NCBI GenBank assembly: GCA_012513165.1
Contig: JAAZCT010000231.1
Coordinates: 1-9,401, forward strand
Reading direction: 5' to 3'
DNA: 9,401 nt
From: Actinomycetales bacterium
GTDB taxonomy: Bacteria; Actinomycetota; Actinomycetes; Propionibacteriales; Nocardioidaceae
Under the pieces are notes generated by a model that saw only the letters and a program-made list of their open reading frames with translations, had not been told where the DNA came from and made no database searches. A program made the position numbers and the translations under genes. Of the stretch, positions 7,955-9,401 are shown piece by piece (position 1 is the first letter of the stretch; the number at the start of each line of letters is the position of its first letter).

Positions 7955-8443
7955 TTAGTAAGACTTGCCGTCGAGGTTCTCGCGCAGTTGATCCATGATT
8001 CGCCCCAGCGCCTCGAAATCTTTGCTGCTAGCAGCTGCAACCAGGTAGTCGTGCACTCCGGTGACATGCGTGTGGGCAGCGTGTTCGAGCAGGGCGTATC
8101 CGGCGTCGGTGAGAATGGCTGTCACTCCGCGCCCGTCGCTATCGCATTGGAAGCGCGCCACGATGCCTTCCTTTTCAAGGCGGCGGATTGTGTGCGTCGT
8201 GCGGCTGCGTGAATGACCGATGGCTTCGGCCAGATCTGCCATGCGAATGGAGCGATCGGGCGCCTCGGAGAGACGCACCAGAATTTCGTACTCGGGCAGG
8301 GAGAGTCCGTGAGCGTTGCGCAGGTCGCGATCGAGTTGATCCATCAGCACAGTGGTGCCGCCAAGGAATGAACGCCAGATCACTTGCTGTTCCTTAGTAA
8401 GCCACGGCGTTTCGCGCGCGCTGTTGCCTTCTGCATGAACCAT
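7955..8443 (-). CDS. MarR-family transcriptional regulator
   Basis: 162-aa winged-helix regulator starting at ATG 8443-8441 (MVHAEGNSARETPW). The frame is open 14 codons further upstream, but that extension (MNFQSTNCRCKLPH) runs through the operator and promoter region and is not MarR-like. N-terminal dimerisation helices are at about 16-46. The DNA-binding region is about 50-115: SLPEYEILVRLSEAP, then MADLAEAIGHSRSRTTHTIRRLEKEGIV with the recognition helix, then a wing with D103-G-R105 leading to ILTDAG, the DxR...LT signature of the family. A C-terminal dimerisation helix closes the protein. The gene diverges from a YceI-family gene across 99 bases that contain an inverted repeat, so it probably represses yceI and itself until a ligand (often a phenolic or oxidant) binds. 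No redox cysteine pattern is obvious: only C100 is present, in the wing region. The ligand is unknown. Confidence 0.93.
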   Translation of the reverse strand: MVHAEGNSARETPWLTKEQQVIWRSFLGGTTVLMDQLDRDLRNAHGLSLPEYEILVRLSEAPDRSIRMADLAEAIGHSRSRTTHTIRRLEKEGIVARFQCDSDGRGVTAILTDAGYALLEHAAHTHVTGVHDYLVAAASSKDFEALGRIMDQLRENLDGKSY

Positions 8444-8450
8444 GTGAGGT

Positions 8451-8456
8451 AGTTTA
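8451..8456 (-). promoter_or_regulatory. Candidate -10 box of the MarR gene
   Basis: On the minus strand, TAAACT lies 7 bases before the ATG at 8443, which would give an essentially leaderless transcript. No convincing -35 is seen at 16-18 bases; TTTCAA (complement of 8474-8479) is the nearest at 17. The box overlaps an outer TAGTT half-site at 8450-8454. Confidence 0.4.
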
Positions 8457-8466
8457 CAACGACAAT

Positions 8467-8488
8467 TAGTTGATTGAAAGTTCAACTA
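8467..8488. promoter_or_regulatory. MarR-type operator, 7-8-7 inverted repeat
   Basis: TAGTTGA (8467-8473) and TCAACTA (8482-8488) are exact reverse complements separated by 8 bases, a usual geometry for a MarR dimer. It covers the yceI -35 and part of its spacer. A third TAGTT (8450-8454) lies exactly 17 bases before the first half-site and overlaps the MarR -10 box, so one regulator could cover both promoters. Confidence 0.65.
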
Positions 8489-8499
8489 CATGGTATGAT
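8470..8499 (+). promoter_or_regulatory. Promoter of the YceI-family gene
   Basis: TTGATT (8470-8475) and TATGAT (8494-8499) are separated by 18 bases. Transcription would begin near 8506, giving a leader of about 37 bases with a Shine-Dalgarno. The -35 and spacer overlap the MarR-type inverted repeat, which predicts repression by steric block. Confidence 0.6.
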
Positions 8500-8532
8500 C
8501 GGGGCACAGACTTACCAAGTAACGATTTATCT

Positions 8533-8537
8533 AGGAG
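8533..8537 (+). promoter_or_regulatory. Ribosome binding site of the YceI-family gene
   Basis: AGGAG ends 5 bases before the ATG at 8543. It decides the start against the in-frame ATG at 8474, which lies upstream of the predicted transcription start and inside the operator. Confidence 0.8.
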
Positions 8538-8542
8538 TACGC

Positions 8543-9079
8543 ATGAGCAACATCACCGCAGGAACCTGGGTTCTGGATCCAACGCACACAGAAATCGGAT
8601 TCGCAGTCCGCCACATCATGAGCAAGGTGCGCGGAAAGTTCGAAACTTTCGAGGGCGCTCTCGTGACCGCCGAAGACATCACAGCCTCGACCGTGAGTGT
8701 TTCGGTTGACCTATCTTCGATCAACACAGGTACGGCGGATCGCGACAACCACTTGCGTTCGGGAGACTTCTTCAACGTCGAAACCAACCCAACGATGACC
8801 TTCGCCACCACGGGCGTCGTACAGAAGTCTGACACCGATTTCGTCGTGACCGGTGACCTGAAGATCAAAGACATCACCAAGTCGATTGATCTCGCCGTCG
8901 AGTTCCTCGGCGAAGGCCAAGATCCTTGGGGCGGCACGCGCGTCGGCGTTGAAGCCAGCGCCGTCATCAGCCGCAAAGACTGGGGCATCGACTTCAACAT
9001 CCCGCTCGAAGGCGACAAGGGCATGATCGGCGACAAGATCACCATCACGATCAACGCTGAGGCTGTACTCCAGGCCTGA
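8543..9079 (+). CDS. YceI-family polyisoprenoid-binding-like protein (cytoplasmic form)
   Basis: 178 aa, the usual length for a YceI domain with no signal peptide, so it is probably cytoplasmic. The family is a lipocalin-like beta-barrel; members such as TT1927b bind a polyisoprenoid chain inside the barrel. Family motifs are present in order: WVLDPTHTEIGFAVRHIMSKVRG (9-31, written here as the opening strand and helix), D67-R-D-N-H-L-R-S-G-D-F-F (66-77), P83-T-M-T-F, the G-D-L-K-I-K-D-I-T-K segment (104-113), then the central G-T-R-V-G-V-E-A-S-A (131-140) and R144-K-D-W-G (144-148), ending in the GDK-rich closing strands. The start M-S-N-I-T is supported by the Shine-Dalgarno. The gene is divergent from and probably controlled by the MarR gene, a common pairing, which suggests an inducible stress or small-molecule response. 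The actual ligand is unknown. Confidence 0.93.
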   Translation: MSNITAGTWVLDPTHTEIGFAVRHIMSKVRGKFETFEGALVTAEDITASTVSVSVDLSSINTGTADRDNHLRSGDFFNVETNPTMTFATTGVVQKSDTDFVVTGDLKIKDITKSIDLAVEFLGEGQDPWGGTRVGVEASAVISRKDWGIDFNIPLEGDKGMIGDKITITINAEAVLQA

Positions 9080-9115
9080 TCTGGCTTGAAAACGTAGGGC
9101 CTCATGGGCTGAGGT

Positions 9116-9145
9116 AGGTCCCCGATGAGTTTTCGGCGGGGACCT
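9116..9145 (+). terminator. 9-bp perfect hairpin downstream of the YceI-family gene
   Basis: AGGTCCCCG (9116-9124) pairs exactly with CGGGGACCT (9137-9145) around a 12-base loop, 37 bases after the stop codon. There is no T-run behind it, so it could be a GC-rich actinobacterial terminator or a 3'-end stabiliser. It overlaps by two bases with a 6-bp hairpin at 9144-9161, and the two cannot both be fully formed at the junction. Confidence 0.45.
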
Positions 9146-9198
9146 GCTGTCGTTTCAGCAGATGAGTACGCGCAGCGCAGGGCGCAAGTGTTCGCTGA

Positions 9199-9230
9199 GA
9201 GCGGTCGTGGTGCGGGCCGCTCCTTCTTTC
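9199..9230 (+). terminator. Hairpin followed by a pyrimidine-rich tract
   Basis: GAGCGGTC (9199-9206) pairs with GGCCGCTC (9215-9222) with one G-U pair and an 8-base loop, followed by CTTCTTTC. This is the most terminator-like element after the YceI-family gene, although the tail is not a pure U-run. Confidence 0.4.
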
Positions 9231-9232
9231 GG

Positions 9233-9261
9233 TTGTGGGTTGGCTCGGGTGTATGTAGGAT
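9233..9261 (+). promoter_or_regulatory. Weak promoter-like pair
   Basis: TTGTGG (9233-9238), a 17-base spacer and TAGGAT (9256-9261). It lies just after a terminator-like hairpin and would transcribe towards the gene starting at 9391 with a leader of about 120 bases. It has no other support. Confidence 0.25.
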
Positions 9262-9340
9262 GTGCGAACTAGGTGCGGGTCTCATGGTGTGTGGGCCCCT
9301 GATTCTCGGGAGTTTTTATGGTGGCGTCTGTTCGTAGTTC

Positions 9341-9401
9341 TGAACCGTCCCGGGTTTGATGCCGCTTCCTTTTGAGTAAAGGATGGCGTTATGCCTAAGA
9401 A
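9341..9401 (+). mobile_element. Possible left end of an IS3-type insertion sequence, truncated
   Basis: The stretch beginning TGAACCGTCCCGGGTTTGAT resembles the terminal inverted repeats of actinobacterial IS3-family elements as I remember them: a TG start and a GAACCG-CCCGG core. A ribosome binding site and an ATG follow 50 bases inside, where such elements place OrfA. The predicted first residues M-P-K-(K/N) fit many IS3 OrfA proteins but also other genes. The right end, second inverted repeat and target duplication are outside the window. Confidence 0.38.
9391..9401 (+). CDS. Start of a gene cut by the window edge (M-P-K-)
   Basis: ATG at 9391 preceded by AAAGGA (9378-9383) with a 7-base spacing, reading M-P-K and then an incomplete AA- codon (Lys or Asn). 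The alternative ATG at 9383 overlaps the ribosome binding site and is less likely. It may be a transposase OrfA if the preceding bases are an insertion-sequence end. Too little is visible to name it. Confidence 0.5.

Larger units (their letters stand above)
9080..9340. other. Non-coding stretch with four consecutive hairpins
   Basis: About 260 bases after the YceI-family stop with no convincing gene. Hairpins are CCTCA-TGGGC-TGAGG (9100-9114), AGGTCCCCG/CGGGGACCT (9116-9145), CTGCTG-TCGTTT-CAGCAG (9144-9161), and GAGCGGTC/GGCCGCTC (9199-9222). A 70-codon frame (9125-9337) starts inside a hairpin loop without a ribosome binding site and resembles nothing I know, so I do not call it. TTGTGG (9233-9238) and TAGGAT (9256-9261), 17 bases apart, form a possible promoter towards the right. 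Confidence 0.5.

Noticed and set aside
7865..8212. 115-codon plus-strand frame beginning inside the inverted repeat
   Set aside because: It mostly overlaps the MarR gene in antisense, has no Shine-Dalgarno, and its first codons are the AT-rich operator itself.
8474..8542. N-terminal extension of the YceI-family protein from ATG 8474
   Set aside because: The codons run through the -10 box and operator, and a good Shine-Dalgarno sits before the family-consistent start at 8543.
8527..9285. 252-codon open frame on the minus strand opposite the YceI-family gene
   Set aside because: It is fully antisense to a well-recognised family protein, has no ribosome binding site and is low-complexity Ser/Thr/Pro-rich, as expected of a shadow frame.
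9125..9337. 70-codon plus-strand frame MSFRRGPAVVSADEY...
   Set aside because: It starts in a hairpin loop without a ribosome binding site and shows no family resemblance. A relic of a disrupted gene cannot be excluded.

Overview
The window is a stretch of actinobacterial chromosome. It carries an actinobacteria-restricted DUF3499 gene, a Trm112-like gene and a CDF transporter gene, a tandem pair of membrane-anchored dynamin-like GTPases next to ettA, actinobacterial -10 hexamers such as TAGGCT, and start codons lying a few bases behind candidate -10 boxes. Base composition is moderately GC-rich with heavy TTG/CTG leucine use. Nothing here fixes the genus.

Left part (1-1479, + strand): the 3' end of a DUF3499 gene, then a 59-codon Trm112-like zinc-ribbon gene joined to it by an ATGA overlap, then a cation diffusion facilitator transporter starting 2 bases after the Trm112-like stop. 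In many Actinobacteria these genes are spread through a cluster that also holds phosphomannomutase, an SIS-domain protein and mannose-6-phosphate isomerase. Those genes are absent here.

Middle (1578-6638, + strand): two dynamin-like P-loop GTPases with predicted membrane segments, again joined by an ATGA overlap, then the ABC-F translation factor EttA. The GTPase pair resembles the paired DynA/DynB-type bacterial dynamins thought to act together on membranes. EttA is a soluble ribosome-binding ATPase and probably has its own promoter.

Right part (6660-8443, - strand): a two-gene unit made of an 83-aa HTH regulator and a 301-aa membrane protein with a long coiled coil and a C-terminal double zinc ribbon. 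It is preceded by a perfect 17-bp inverted repeat with a 7-base centre in a small AT-rich island, which overlaps the likely promoter of the regulator. I do not recognise this pair as a named system, and it is the best candidate for something undescribed. Upstream of it lies a MarR-family regulator gene, divergent from a cytoplasmic YceI-family lipocalin-like protein gene (8543-9079, + strand). The 99-bp gap between them holds a 7-8-7 inverted repeat overlapping the yceI -35/-10 region, a standard arrangement for MarR control.

End (9080-9401): about 310 bases without a convincing gene. They contain four consecutive hairpins, one terminator-like, and a weak promoter-like pair. At the extreme right is a sequence that looks like the left end of an IS3-type insertion sequence, followed by a ribosome binding site and the first codons (M-P-K-) of a truncated gene.
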